From Cordilura impudica (lineage: Eukaryota > Arthropoda > Insecta > Diptera > Scathophagidae), in the NCBI GenBank assembly GCA_963682025.1, contig OY821519.1:72430525-72494524 (forward strand): a stretch of DNA of 64,000 nt, given 5' to 3'. The translations under genes and the position numbers were made by a program. Below, in pieces: positions 10,380-21,790 of this stretch (position 1 is the stretch's first letter; the number at the start of each line of letters is the position of its first letter). Under the pieces are notes generated by a model. It had not been told where the DNA came from. It saw nothing but the letters and a program-made list of their open reading frames with translations, and did not search any database.

Positions 10380-13240
10380 ATTATAAAAAGTACCTTTTGT
10401 CAAAAAGTGCATCTGTTTTTAAGTTCCTTTTCTTAAAATCATATCTTTATTTAAAAAAGTATATTTTCATAAACAAAAACAACTTTTTAGAAAAGTCCTA
10501 CTCATTAAAAATTATATTTTATAAAAACTAATTTTTATAAAAATTTATATTTTCTTATAAAGCATGTTTCCTCAAAAAAGTACCATTTCTGAAAAGAGTA
10601 ACTTTTCTTTAATAAGTATCATAGTATTAAAAAGTACCTTCTATAAAAAGAAACTTTTATTAAAAGTAATAAGCTTTCTTAAGAAGCACTTTCGTCAAAA
10701 AGACGTTTTCTTATAAAGTTTCTTGTCTTAAAAAAGCGATTTTTCTTAAAAAATAATTTATCTTAAAAAAAACATTTTTCTTAAAAAGTACCTTTTTTGA
10801 AAAAGTAAATTTTTTTAGAAAGCATTTTCTTTGGAAAATTCCCTCTCAAAGAAAATCACCTTTTCTTTAAAAAGTAAATTTTCTTTAAAAACTAGCTTTT
10901 TTTTTAAAAGTACCTTTTCTTTAAAAATACCTTTTCTTTAGAAAGTACCTTTTCTTTAAAAAGTACCTTTTCTTTAAAAGTACCTTTTCTTTAAAAAGTA
11001 CCTTTTCTTTAAAAAATCCTTTTTTTTTTAAAGTACCTTTTCTTAAAAAAGTATAATTTCCTAGAAAAGCACCTTTTCCGTAAAAAAAAACATTTTTTTA
11101 AGTACTTATTCATAAAAAAGTAAATTTTCTTAACAAAGTACTATTTCTGAAAAGAGTAGTTTTTCTTTAATAAAAAAGTAGCTTTTCACAAAAAAGTAAC
11201 CTTTCGTAGATCTTAAAAACGTATGTTTTTTTAAAAATAAAGTACCTTTTCTTTAAAAAGTACCTTTTCTTTAAAAAGTACCTTTTCTTTAAAAAGTACC
11301 TTTTCTTTAAAAAGTACCTTCTCTTTAAAAAGTACCTTTTCTTTAGAAAGCACCTTTTCTTTAAAAAGTACCTTTTCTTAAAAAAGTACCTTTTCTTTAA
11401 AAACTATCTTTTCTTTAAAAACTATCTTTTCTTAAAAAAGTACCTTTTCTTTAAAAAGTACCTTTTCTTTAAAAAGTACCTTTTCTTTCAAAGGTACCTT
11501 TTCTTTTAAAAGTATCTTTTTTTTAGAAAGCACCTTTTCTTTAAAAAGTACCTTTTCTTTAAAAAGTACGTTTCTTTAAAAACTATCTTTTCTTTAAAAA
11601 GTACCTTTTCTTTAGAAAGCACCTTTTCTTTAAAAAGTACCTTTTCTTTAAAAGGTACCTTTTCTTTAAAAAGTATCTTTTATTTAGAAAGCACCTTTTC
11701 TTTAAAAAGTACCTTTTCTTTAAAAAGTACCTTTTCTTTAAAAACTATCTTTTCTTTAAAAAGTACCTTTTCTTGAAAAAGCACCTTGTCTTTAAAAAGT
11801 ACGTTTTCTTTAGAAAGCAGCATTTCTTTAAAAAATACCTTTTCCTTAAAAAGTACCTTTTCTTTAAAAAGTACCTTTTCTGTAAAAAGTACCTTTTCTT
11901 TAAAAAGTACCTTTTCTTTAAAAACTATCTTTTCTTTGAAATTACCTTTTCTTTAAAAGGTACCTTTTCTTAAAAAAGTACCTTTTCTTTAAAAATTGCC
12001 TTTTCTTTAGAAAGTACCATTTCTTAAAAAAGTACAATTTCTTAGAAAAGCACCTTTTCCGTAAATAACATATTCTTTAAAAAATACTTATTCTTAAAAA
12101 AAAATGCATTTTCTTAACAAGGCACCAATTCTGAAAAATTTACTTTTTCTTAAGAGATTGTCTTAAAAAAAGAACCTTTTCTTAAAAAAGTACCATATCG
12201 CAAAAAAATACTCTTTCGTAGATCTTAAAAACGAACTTGTTCTTAGAAAATAAGCTTTTTAAAAGAACAATATGTTTTCTAGAAAAAAACACTTTTTCAT
12301 AAAAAAGTAAATTTTCTTTAAAAAGTACCTTTTCTTAAAAACTTACCATTTCTTAGAAAAGCATCTTTTCTGTACAAAAAAAAAACAATTTCTTTAAAAA
12401 GTACTTATTCTTTAAAAGTACTTAAGTACTTTTTCTTAAGAGATTGTCCTTTCTTTAAAAAAAAGAACGTACTCTTTCTTAGAAAATATCCTCTTCTTAT
12501 AAAAAAAAAGCCTTTCCATAAAAATAGTACCTTGCAGAAAACACCCTTTGTTGGAAAAGTAAGTTTTTTAAGTACTTTCATCATAAAGACGTTATCTTAA
12601 AAAAGTACATCTTATTAAAAATTTCATTTTTAAAGAACTGTTTTTTTTTTTTTCTTAAAAAAGTGATTTGTCATAAGAAAAATCTTATCTGAAAATTTAC
12701 TATTCTTAGAAAAATACCTTTTCTTTAAAAAGTACATTTTCTTTGACTTGCATAATTGGCCTTTCTTAGAAAACCACAATTTCCTTAAAAAAAACCTTTT
12801 CTTAAAACGTACTTATTCTTAATAAATTACATTTTCTTAAGAAAGTACCACATCTTCAAAAAAATTACATTTTATTAAGATATTGTGTTTTCTTTAAAAT
12901 TTAAAAAATAAGGAAATAAGGAAGAACAAGGAAGTACCATTTCATAGAAAACCACATTTTCTTAAAAATTAAAAACGTATTTTTTATTAGGAAAGAACCT
13001 TTTATATTTATTTTAAATAATAAATTTAAAAAAGAATTAACTTTTCTTAAAAAGCTATTTTCTTAAAACGTACAATTATTGAAAAAGTAAGTTGTTTTTA
13101 AGGTACATTATCTTAAAAAGTACATTTTCTTCAAAAGTACCTTTTCTTAGTAAATATTTTTCTTAAAAAGTACAGTTACTTAAATAGTACCTCTTCATAA
13201 CGATTTGCGGAAAATTATTTCAAAACAAATCTTCGAAAAA
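10380..13240. repeat. 18-bp minisatellite AAAAAGTACCTTTTCTTT in intron 3
   Basis: The 18-bp unit is nearly perfect and head-to-tail from about 10860 to 12030, and degenerates outward on both sides. Variants change gtacc to gcacc, ctatc or gtatc. The unit is an imperfect palindrome (AAAAGGTACTTT-like), so the array can form many small hairpins. It makes up most of the 5 kb intron between exons 3 and 4. Lys/Phe/Leu-rich reading frames across it are artefacts of the repeat. Confidence 0.9.
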
Positions 13241-13930
13241 ACAATTCTTCGAATTACTATTCTTCGAAAACAATTCTTCGAATAACAATAACCATAGAGG
13301 TTTTCAATTATATCGGGGAGTAACCATAGAGGTTTTCAACTATAGCTGGAAATAATCATAAAGATTTTCAAACATAACGGGGAATAATCAAACCGATTTT
13401 CAACTACAGATATCCGACACGTCCACGTCGTTGACTCCGGTTACGGCAAAGAGTGGAGTTAACGCATGCTACGAATATACGTGCTCAACAAGCTTTAACT
13501 TTCGATTTACGAAAAATTCGTCTCAAAAACGGCATCGAAATTGTTTTTGAAGAAATGTTTTTCGAAGAATCGTTTTCGAAGAATTGCTATTCAAAGAATT
13601 GTTTTCGAAGAATTGTTATTCGAAGAATTGTTATTCGAAGAATTGTTATTCGAGGAATTGCTATTCGAAGAATTGTTTTCGAAGAATTGTTATTCGAAGA
13701 ACTGCTATTCGAAGAATTGTTTTTTTCGAAGAATTGTTTTCGAAGAATTGTTTTCGAAGAATTGCTTTTCGAAGAATTGATTTCGAAGAATTGTTATTTG
13801 AAGAATTGCTATTCGAAGAATTGTTTTCGAAGAATTGTTATTCGAAGATATGTTATTCGAAGAACTGCTATTCAAAGATATGTTTTTTCGAAAAATTGTT
13901 TTCGAAGAATTGTTTTCGTAGAATTTTCCG
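13240..13930. repeat. 15-bp repeat TTCGAAGAATTGTTA with a 32-bp repeat inside
   Basis: Two blocks of the unit ttcgaagaattg(t/c)ta or its inverse (about 13225-13285 inverted, 13540-13925 direct) flank a 4-copy, 32-bp tandem repeat at 13291-13418 (accatagaggttttcaa...). The period is a multiple of three, so all three forward frames stay open for up to 163 codons. These are not genes: the three frames give unrelated low-complexity peptides, and there is no initiation context or homologue. Confidence 0.85.
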
Positions 13931-14964
13931 CCGACCCTTTATAAATAATACCTTTCTTTAAAAAAAAGCACCATTTTCTAAAAGTACATTTTCTTTAAAT
14001 TAAAAAGTATCGGTTCTTAAAAAAGTTATTTTTTTTTAAAAAAGTACATTTCTTTAGAAAGTACATTTTTTTTAAAAAGTACCTCTCCTCCAAAAAAATA
14101 CATTCCGTTCAAAAAATACTTTACAAAAAGAAGCTTTTCTTCAAAACTTCGTATACCAAAAAAGTGCCGTTTACATACATTTTCTCAAAAAGTATATTTT
14201 GTAAAAGTAGTTTTTCTTAAAAAACTAATTTTAAATTAAAAAGATCTTTACTTCAAACAGCAGCTTTTGTCAAAAAAGCACATTTTATTAAAAAAAAAAA
14301 GTACCCTTTTTTGAAAAGCCACTTTCTAAGCGTTTTCAAAAAAATTTCCTTTACTTAAAAAAAGTACGTTTTTTGAAATGTTTTTTTTAAAGAGTAATTT
14401 TTTTTAAAAAAAGGTCCTTCCTTCAAAAAGTACATTTGCTTCAAATAGAACTCGTTCTTTTCACAAAAAAAAGTATATTTTTTTCTAAAAGTACCTTTTC
14501 ATCCAAAAGAACATTTTTTTCAAAAAGTAGATTTTCTTCAAAAAATTAAAATATAAATTTTCATTTATAATCCTCATCTATCACTTTGGAATATAGGTGC
14601 ATTAATCGTGGCCTGCCCCTGGCTAGACATGAAAAAAATCATAAAAATCTAGCATTACTTTTGTAACACTGGATTAGATTTCAGAAAAAGACGTGCTTAA
14701 AGACTAATTAAAAAGAATATAATTTTCAGTCTTCATATCTTAATTTTTGATCAAAAACAGTTGGTCAATTTAGGTAAAGGTTATAAAAATGCTTGTGGTC
14801 ATAATGGGTAAAATCTGAAAATTTTTTAACATCAGACGAATGGTAAACCTAGGTTTATTTTATAAGAAAATGGATTCGTATAAAATTGTTCTCCGGCTGG
14901 TCTGGAAAGCTTTTTTATTTAAATTTTTATTACATTTTTTATTAATTTCTCAAATTATGTACAG
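13930..14964. repeat. decayed tail of the 18-bp minisatellite, then plain intron
   Basis: Degenerate AAAAAGTAC/TTTTCTT units continue to about 14545. The remaining 420 bp up to exon 4 is ordinary AT-rich intron in which I see nothing. Confidence 0.7.
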
Positions 14965-15242
14965 CACTGAGACGTTTACGTGCCTCAACATCTGTCGATG
15001 AAGATATTGAAGAAATGCGTGCCGAAGAAAGATCACAACAATCGGAAAGTCATATGACAGCCATGGAAGTAATATGTTCACCCACACTAAGAGCTCCACT
15101 GATCATTGGCATAGTCATACAGCTCAGTCAACAGTTCAGCGGTATCAATGCCGTATTCTACTATTCAACATCACTGTTTGTCAGTTCGGGACTGTCGGAA
15201 GAAAGTGCTAAATTTGCCACAATCGGTATAGGTGCTGTAATG
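14965..15242 (+). CDS. Glut1: Glut1 exon 4 (central loop, TM7)
   Basis: Acceptor tgtacag, donor gtaagt. The exon begins ALRRLRASTSVDEDIEEMRA, the basic then acidic intracellular loop, and continues to TM7 with IGIVIQLSQQFSGINAVFYY. The QLS motif in TM7 is associated in mammalian class I GLUTs with glucose selectivity and poor fructose transport. It then enters TM8. The exon is clean although it follows more than 4 kb of minisatellite DNA. Confidence 0.95.
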
Positions 15243-15320
15243 GTAAGTTTTTATTTTGTAACTAAACTCACATTTGAGTTTTTGTGAGTTTAATACGACT
15301 ATTCCTTTTTTATCCTTAAG

Positions 15321-15443
15321 GTTATTATGACATTAGTTTCTATTCCGCTAATGGATCGTACAGGTCGTCGTACATTACACCTATATGGTTTGGGTGGCAT
15401 GTTCATATTCTCGATATTTATAACAATATCATTTTTAATAAAG
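15321..15443 (+). CDS. Glut1: Glut1 exon 5 (TM8-TM9), non-canonical GC donor
   Basis: Acceptor tccttaag. It encodes VIMTLVSIPLMDRTGRRTLH (TM8 and the DRTGRR motif), then TM9 (GGMFIFSIFITISFLIK). The next exon starts with Glu at phase 0, so exon 5 must end after the Lys codon AAG at 15443. The bases that follow are gcaagt, so this intron uses a GC donor. The nearest GT (15449) would shift the frame of exon 6. The intron is 12.66 kb long and holds the CACTA-like element. Confidence 0.92.
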
Positions 15444-15449
15444 GCAAGT
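15444..15449 (+). promoter_or_regulatory. GC-AG 5' splice site
   Basis: The intron begins GCAAGT after AAG. Apart from the C at +2 it fits the donor consensus perfectly (AAG|GcAAGT), as expected of the minor GC-AG class of U2 introns. The acceptor used is tgtatag at 28100. The call rests on phase: only this boundary joins the Lys of TM9 to the [13 protein letters not shown] of exon 6. Confidence 0.85.
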
Positions 15450-16370
15450 ACAAATTTAAGATTGTTACGGCGTGTTAACAATAAAATACTACGAATGGCT
15501 AAGTATCGTATTTTTTTTTTTAATTATAAAAAAAATTTACAAATATTTTTCTATAAATGGTTTTTTGTGTGGTTTGTGTTTGAATCCTTGAGTTTCGTTT
15601 TGATTTGTTGTAAAGAAAAATTAATAAATATCCCGTTAAGAAATATTTAAAAGAAAAGATCGTATTTTATGCATGACGTTGTGTTTATTTATTTTATTTT
15701 TATTAAAATTTATATAAATCATTTTGTTCAATTTCTAGAAAAACCAATTTCTTAAAATATTTTTAGAAAAACAGTGAATTTCCAGACTTTTGTGAAATCA
15801 TATTTTTAGAAAAAAATTTTATTATTTTTTAAATTTTTTATTCAAGCATGCTTTTGCACGCATAATGCACGTTTTTTTTATTTGTTTTTGTTAAAATATT
15901 TTGTTTGGTATTAATATTGTTAGTTAAATGATTAAATAGAGAGATTATATTAAAAAAATTTTCTTAATATATTTTGATTTGGAGATTATATATTTATCAA
16001 AGGATTGAAATGACCTTCAGCCAATTCTTGAAAACGATGGAAACTTCCTTCACTTCACTAAAACTGTTATTATAAATTTTAATTTTTGGTTTCACTGACA
16101 GAGACCTACTTACATATATAACTGGTTATTAGTTTAGGTTTGTTACCAAATAATAATGATAATCGATAATCGTAGAATCTATCTCTATAAAAAAGAAATG
16201 TAATTGTTGACACCAATCTTCCTGAAATTTTCACTGCCTATATGGAAAGAAAAATAGGATATATAGTTCCATCAAAAGGGTATGGCACTTTTCATGCAAA
16301 ATGCAAATTCATCATCATACATGGGTGGCTTAATAACTGAATGACTTTTCGAAATAAGATATTTTTTTTT
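15450..16370. other. intron 5 left part, no gene seen
   Basis: AT-rich DNA after the GC donor. An open frame to about 15650 is read-through from exon 5 into the intron and not a separate gene. No repeat was identified here. Confidence 0.5.
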
Positions 16371-16891
16371 GGCAAAAAAGCGTTTTATTTCTCAACATAG
16401 ACTCCTTTTAGCTCAACACATTTATTTATTTGTCACGAATCTGTCCATCAGCTGTGAATATTGTTCGCAGGTGACCATTTTACCCTTTTCAACGTAATCG
16501 ATGTTAATGACACCCAATGCATCTCAAAAAAATTGTCGACATGACTTTGTTAGCGAACCATGTTTGGTTCCCGGTTACGAAACGGCACAAAAACTCCTTA
16601 TGATTGTGATTTAACATCGTCAAACACTCCATTTTAAGAAAATGTATTTTTTAGGGAAATTTACTTTTCTTAAGAAAAAGTACTTTGTTGAGGAAAGGTA
16701 CTTTTTGCGAAAAAATAGTGAATTTTAAAGAAAAGATACTTTGTTTAAAAAAGCACTTTTGTAAGAAAAGGTACTTTTTTATAAAAGGTATATTTTTAAA
16801 AAAGAACTTTCTTATAGAAATGTGAGCTATCGCGTCACCCAACATGCAGATATCTGTTTCATGTCCAAATATACATGAAAACTGTTATATA
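16370..16891 (-). pseudogene. mariner transposase relic, C-terminal part
   Basis: Minus-strand translation gives HVYLDMKQISACWVTR next to the CACTA junction. A short minisatellite patch follows, then ECLTMLNHNHKEFLCRFVTG and, in another frame, DALGVINIDYVEKGKMVTCE plus QYSQLMDRF. These are the linker and the FVT.DETW and D..GVI.IDY segments of the mariner DD34D core. The DETW motif has decayed to GNQTW. The N-terminal part lies 4.9 kb away at 21811-22028, so the CACTA-like element split this copy. Confidence 0.88.
16634..16812. repeat. patch of AAGTAC/TTTTCTT minisatellite inside the mariner relic
   Basis: About 180 bp made of aaagtactttg/ttcttaagaaaa units, akin in inverted orientation to the 18-bp minisatellite of intron 3. 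It lies between two mariner coding segments (...CWVTR and ECLTML...) that should be close together. Confidence 0.7.
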
Positions 16892-16914
16892 CACTAAAGC
16901 AAAAAATTGTAAGA

Positions 16915-17275
16915 AACCACCGTAAAATTGATAATTTTACGCTACAAAATACGTCCAACAGGAAAATTATCAATTTTGATATTGAAGCAATATCAATTTG
17001 ATATGTGATATTTGGATTGATACGAAAACATGTAAAATTGATAATTTTAATGTGAAATGTAAAATGTAATATTAATAAGATTAATGTTAATTTTATATGA
17101 ATAAAATATCATTTTGATACGAATAAAATATCAAAATGATATGATTTAATGTAGAATTGACGTTATTTTAATGTTCATTTGATATGTGAAAATATCATTT
17201 TGATATGAATAAAATATTAATTTGATATGAAAAAAATATTAATTTGATACGATTTAATGTGTAATTCATATTATA
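16915..17275. repeat. left subterminal repeats of the CACTA-like element
   Basis: At least eight copies of AT-rich palindromic motifs such as aatatcaatttgatat, aaattgataatttta and aaaatatca...tgat occur here. Their counterparts lie at 21460-21790. In CACTA elements such arrays bind the element-encoded protein; that role here is inference. Confidence 0.75.
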
Positions 17276-17413
17276 TGTAATTTTTTTTATATACTCACAT
17301 ACAAACCCATATATATTCCTTTATTTAAATTAAACAATAATTTGTTGAAATAATTAGAGATATGTTTTATTGTAAATTTTTTAAAAATAACATATTTAAA
17401 TAAAAAAAAAAAC

Positions 17414-19903
17414 TTAAAATTCTTTGTTTCTAATGAGAGTAGTTCCATCTGATATATAATACAAATGAATAGGCACACCTGTGAATAATTTTAAATTTAA
17501 TATTTCAAAAAACTTGTTCTTAGAACCTACTACATATGACTGATAATGTTCTGAAAAATATAATATTTCATGTTTGATTGCAATTACTGAAAGATGATTG
17601 TTAATACTAATAATTATCTCTCTAATTTCATAAAGATCAACTACATCATTGCATTTTATAGTTAAAAAGTAACCCTTTTTGTAAAAAGTTCCTTTGAAAG
17701 TGACAGATTTTATTGCTAAATTATTTGCGAAATCTGGTTTAAAACAATCAAAATTTTTTATAAAATTAAAGTATTCAGAATTTTCAATATTAAAAAAATA
17801 CGATTTTTCAAATTTAGTTTGATTAGGTAAACCATTTGCATTTTCATTTAAAAAGGAAGTAAATTTTAAAGATGCTTTTATGCTCAATGTATATGTAATA
17901 TTTTTTCGTGACGTTATATTTCTAGCATAAGTTTTTGCTTCTCTATGTTTTGATTCATAGCGAAAGCTCCATAAGTATTTGGGTGGCCCAGATTGTTTTA
18001 TTATATTTACATAATGGTTTAAAAAATGATATTTCGGTTTAAGTGGTTTTTTGAAAAGTTCCATATAAGTTTCATTGTGAAATTGAATTAAAGTGTGTAG
18101 TTTGTTAAGTAAAGGTTCATCAAATCTGCTCATTAGCAAAATATCTACTATATTCAAGAGCGTTATAAAATATTTCCAAACTTTATTGTCTGCAGGTATT
18201 TTATCACCTATAATTAGTGGTAGGAAATGAACAAATGTCATCATTTCTCGAGCGGACATTTTTATTTTATTATTTAACAAATGACCTATCTCTAAAGGCG
18301 GAGATAAATTCCCAATTTCGGTTTCGCCATAGTTAAACATTTGCTTTCTGTAATTAAAAGCCTGAATGGAAAATAATTTTTTTTCTGAAATAAAATAAAG
18401 TAATATTTCACAAAGGTCGTATCTACAAACGCCTTCAAATAAATCGTGAACAATGTCAACAACATAATTTTTAGTTACATGAAAAGTTGGTAAATCATTA
18501 AATAAGCAGTAAGTTTTTATTCCGGTTAGTTTAACGTCATTTATTGCCAATCCTAAAGTGTAATTTTCTTCCGATCTTAAATAATCAATGTGTTCTATGC
18601 TATCATTGGACATTTCATTTTTTTGCCTTTTACAAAAGCGACAGTAGTAATTTGAATTAAATGAAGTAGTAAATCCCAAAACATCATTAAGCCCCAAATT
18701 ATCTCCAAGAATGTTACACATAACAAAATGAATTTGATGTGACCCTGTCTCTGTTTGCAATAATAATCCATTTTCTTCCAGATTCCTAAATTTTTCAATC
18801 AAAGGCCGCAGAAATGGATCATTGCCAAAGATTTTTTGGTCCTTGCTTTTAAAGTATGCTGCTACAAAAATGTAGTTTAAATTTGATAATAAATATTGTG
18901 GCAAAGTAGGAAAGCTATAATACACACCGCAAACTGAATCAACACTAGCGTGACTGCCTAAAGGGTTATTTATTTCGAAACTATCAAGATATATGAAATA
19001 TGGTATTATGGTTTTACCTGAATAAAAACTGGATTTTTCTGCAAAAGATGCGGAATTTACAAAATGTGTTATATCAGAATCCGTGGATAATTTGTTGATA
19101 TTATATAGTGCGATAGTTAAGATAGAAGGTAATTCAAAAAATTTACGAAATTGGAATTCTATGGGCATTATACAGCCTTTTACATTGCTAGCGTCTAAAT
19201 TCGGTTCATTGTTTAAAATAATTTCGGAAATCTCATTATTAACATTAAAAAATATTGGCTTTGCAAATCGATCTGATTCTGTAATACTTTTGAAGAGTTT
19301 ATATTCGGATTTTATTTCATCAAAAGGGTTTCCACAAAAACTTAAAAATTCAACAAATTCTTTTTTGTCCAGTTCTGGAATATGATGTAAAATTTTATTT
19401 TTTATTTCTTGCGTAATGTTCGAAGTAATAGCAGAAACTTCTTTTTGTATAAATAGAACATCCTTTCTAGTTATATTACTTTTTGTATGAAAATTTATTG
19501 AAAACTGTTCACATTGTTTGGAAATTAAAGCTTTACATATTGAATAGTCAGAGTTATGTTGAGGATATTGCAATACGTTTGAAGCCTGGTCCATCATGTC
19601 ATTTAATTCATGTCTAATGTTATCTTGTATTGGAACTTCCGTGTTTATGTCAGATTCATGAATAATATTAGCTGGTAAAGCAACTGGATTTGGAATAACA
19701 AGGTTTGTCTGAGGTAGATTAAAACTAAAGTGTTTTTTTGTATGTTTTTGAAATGAATTTAAGTTCGAAAAGAGTTGAGTACAGTTTTGAACTATACAGC
19801 GATAATCACTGTTGACACCAAGCCCGTGAATTAATTTAAAATGTTTTACTAAAATTGGCAGCTCTTGAAATACGTGCCCGCAAACAAAACATGAAATATT
19901 CAT
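17414..19903 (-). CDS. CACTA-like transposase ORF2, 829 aa, intact, N-terminal C2H2 zinc fingers
   Basis: This is the longest convincing ORF of the window and has no internal stop. Residues 5-26 form a C2H2 finger (C5-x2-C8-x12-H21-x4-H26). Residues 36-58 form a second (C36-x4-C41-x12-H54-x3-H58). After a Ser/Asn-rich linker comes a region resembling the plant TNP2 transposase layout: a segment with DPFLRPLIEKFRNLEENG, then HFVMCNILGDNLGLNDVLGF, a Cys pair in YYCRFCKRQ, and the acidic motif VVDIVHDLFEGVCRYDL. A conserved block with PLKPKYHFLNHYV and RYESKHREAK follows. It begins two bases after the ORF1 stop. I recognise the type from uncharacterised arthropod proteins. The TNP2 link is pattern-level inference and the catalytic residues are not proven. 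Confidence 0.8.
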   Translation of the reverse strand: MNISCFVCGHVFQELPILVKHFKLIHGLGVNSDYRCIVQNCTQLFSNLNSFQKHTKKHFSFNLPQTNLVIPNPVALPANIIHESDINTEVPIQDNIRHELNDMMDQASNVLQYPQHNSDYSICKALISKQCEQFSINFHTKSNITRKDVLFIQKEVSAITSNITQEIKNKILHHIPELDKKEFVEFLSFCGNPFDEIKSEYKLFKSITESDRFAKPIFFNVNNEISEIILNNEPNLDASNVKGCIMPIEFQFRKFFELPSILTIALYNINKLSTDSDITHFVNSASFAEKSSFYSGKTIIPYFIYLDSFEINNPLGSHASVDSVCGVYYSFPTLPQYLLSNLNYIFVAAYFKSKDQKIFGNDPFLRPLIEKFRNLEENGLLLQTETGSHQIHFVMCNILGDNLGLNDVLGFTTSFNSNYYCRFCKRQKNEMSNDSIEHIDYLRSEENYTLGLAINDVKLTGIKTYCLFNDLPTFHVTKNYVVDIVHDLFEGVCRYDLCEILLYFISEKKLFSIQAFNYRKQMFNYGETEIGNLSPPLEIGHLLNNKIKMSAREMMTFVHFLPLIIGDKIPADNKVWKYFITLLNIVDILLMSRFDEPLLNKLHTLIQFHNETYMELFKKPLKPKYHFLNHYVNIIKQSGPPKYLWSFRYESKHREAKTYARNITSRKNITYTLSIKASLKFTSFLNENANGLPNQTKFEKSYFFNIENSEYFNFIKNFDCFKPDFANNLAIKSVTFKGTFYKKGYFLTIKCNDVVDLYEIREIIISINNHLSVIAIKHEILYFSEHYQSYVVGSKNKFFEILNLKLFTGVPIHLYYISDGTTLIRNKEF

Positions 19904-19905
19904 TT

Positions 19906-21180
19906 TTAATTCTTATGATTTTCAATAAATTCCGATAGCACAGAATTTTTAACGTCATAAATTGTACTTATTTCATAAATATATTGTTGTAAAAACAGCC
20001 ATAATAATATCGATTCTTTAGAATATTGTAAATCAAAAACATGGTATACCTTAAAACATATATCCATTGCTGCTATAAACGATGTAAATTTTTGAAGAGT
20101 CTCTCCATAACTCACATAAAACTCCTTTAAATCAGTAAGGTGTGGTCCAATCACAATAAACGTAATATATTTCTTTTGTTTCTGAAGGAAAAATGCCAAC
20201 TATTTCATTAGCCATTTGCTCAACTTGCGGACTGCGAGGAATAGCGTACTTATTCTTGGTGACATCGTAATAGAATTCAACTATACAGTTCAATAATTTT
20301 TTCCTGTTGTCTGATGAGAGTTTTTTATCGACTGCATAATTTTTTAAAATTCCATCTCCAACCTTCGTTTGCTTGAGAATATCAAGGAGCGGCTTTGAAT
20401 GGAAACAAACAATATTTTAAAAATTATTTAAATTATTCACGATCTTCCAAAAAACATTTACCGTATAGCCAGTAACATTTGTTTTACAAGACGATGTTGT
20501 ATTGGAACCAAAATCTTGGGATTGGACCCATCCCAGAACTTTGGAATGACAGCTTACGGTGGTAATATCGTCCTTAGGAAACTAGATTAGATTTTTAAAA
20601 AAAATTTAGTATTGTTCGATAATAACATTAACAATTTTACATTCTTTAATTTGCAAATGGATATCTTTTCCCTCAGCTCTGCCTTCAAACCAATATTGTA
20701 AGTTTCAGGAAAAACCGCATTCTAATCGTCCTTATTAATGTATCTAAGACGGTCGTACGTAAAACCACAAGCTTTTGAAATAAAATAAAAAAAATATTAA
20801 AAATATATGACTTCATATCAATTTTTAATATCAAAATGTGCATATCAATTGTACATTTTTATATCAAAAATATATGAATTCATATCAATAACTTCACACA
20901 TTTCCGTATTAAGAGCAGCATGATGAGACAATTATTTTTAACATTGCTATTAACAATATTTTAATAAAAATAATTAAATATTATATTACTTACCATTAAG
21001 AGCATCAAATGCGTTCTTTAAATTGAACTCCTCGAGTAAATCCATTAATTTTCTGTTACCCTCATTGGCCACAGTTTCTGGGTCGACTTCGCCTGATAAT
21101 GTGACAATTGTTTTTTCACTTTGGTGATTTAAGAAATCAGCCACTTCGGACATATATATAATTTCTTCTGTATTATCCAT
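19906..21180 (-). pseudogene. CACTA-like ORF1, four exons, one stop and one frameshift
   Basis: Exon a (21180-20994) starts MDNTEEIIYMSEVADFLNHQ and has a perfect GTAAGT donor. Exon b (20771-20641) reads ACGFTYDRLRYINKDD, then a TAG, then NAVFPETYNIGLKAELREKI. Exon c (20581-20462) reads FPKDDITTVSCHSKVLGWVQ and on. Exon d starts at 20392 with PLLDILKQTKVGDGILKNY and runs to IFPSETKEIYY. After a one-base frameshift it continues IGPHLTDLKEFYVSYGETLQ and ends NHKN at 19908-19906. Lengths 187+131+120 nt keep the phase. I recognise the TLDILK..KVGDGIL...SETKEIYY pattern as a recurrent arthropod transposon protein of unknown role. Only two lesions interrupt it. Confidence 0.7.
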
Positions 21181-21459
21181 TTTTTTTTTTAATTTAACAC
21201 TTTAAAATTAATATTAATATTTTTTTATTATGCGCGATTCACAACACCGTTTGTTTTATGTGATTTTCACAATTTTTTTTAAGATGCTACTCAGTTTTTT
21301 CCATGAACTTGAAATTGACAGGTTCTCTTAGAGTAAACAAACACATTTCTACATTATCGTACTCTTTCTTACTACCACACTGTACATTATCGTACTCTTT
21401 CTTACGACCACTGAAATAGAGCAACACATTTCGGAGCAATAAAAAAAGGTGTAATGTTT

Positions 21460-21790
21460 CCATATCACATTATAAAGAATTAATATCAATTTCACATTTT
21501 TCTTATCAATTACGATGTGAAATTGATCAATTACATTTTTAAATGTAAAATTGATATATGTTCTTGTAGAAGTAATATTGACATTAATTTGATATTACGA
21601 ATTGATATGACAATGTAAAACATTATAATATCAATTTGATATTTTAACTATCAATCTAAAGTTAAAAATATCAATCTAACATTAAAACACGTTAATGTAA
21701 CGTTTTTCACGTTAGATTGATAATTTTCTTATCAAATTTCAAATATTTTCACTAAATGTGGATTTGATAAGAAAAAAATTTCAAATTGAT
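21460..21790. repeat. right subterminal repeats of the CACTA-like element
   Basis: Dense atatcaatttgatat / tgtaaaattgatat motifs in both orientations mirror the left subterminal region, next to the AGTG terminus. Confidence 0.75.

Noticed and set aside
11773..11973. 66-codon Lys/Phe/Leu frame
   Set aside because: Lies wholly in the 18-bp minisatellite (six-codon period).
13453..13961. Three overlapping + strand frames of 79-163 codons
   Set aside because: The 15-bp repeat lacks stops in all frames; the peptides are low-complexity repeats of FEELLFEEL or SKNCY type with no independent support.
19083..19385. 100-codon + strand frame inside the CACTA-like ORF2
   Set aside because: Antisense shadow of the 829-codon ORF; no motif of its own.
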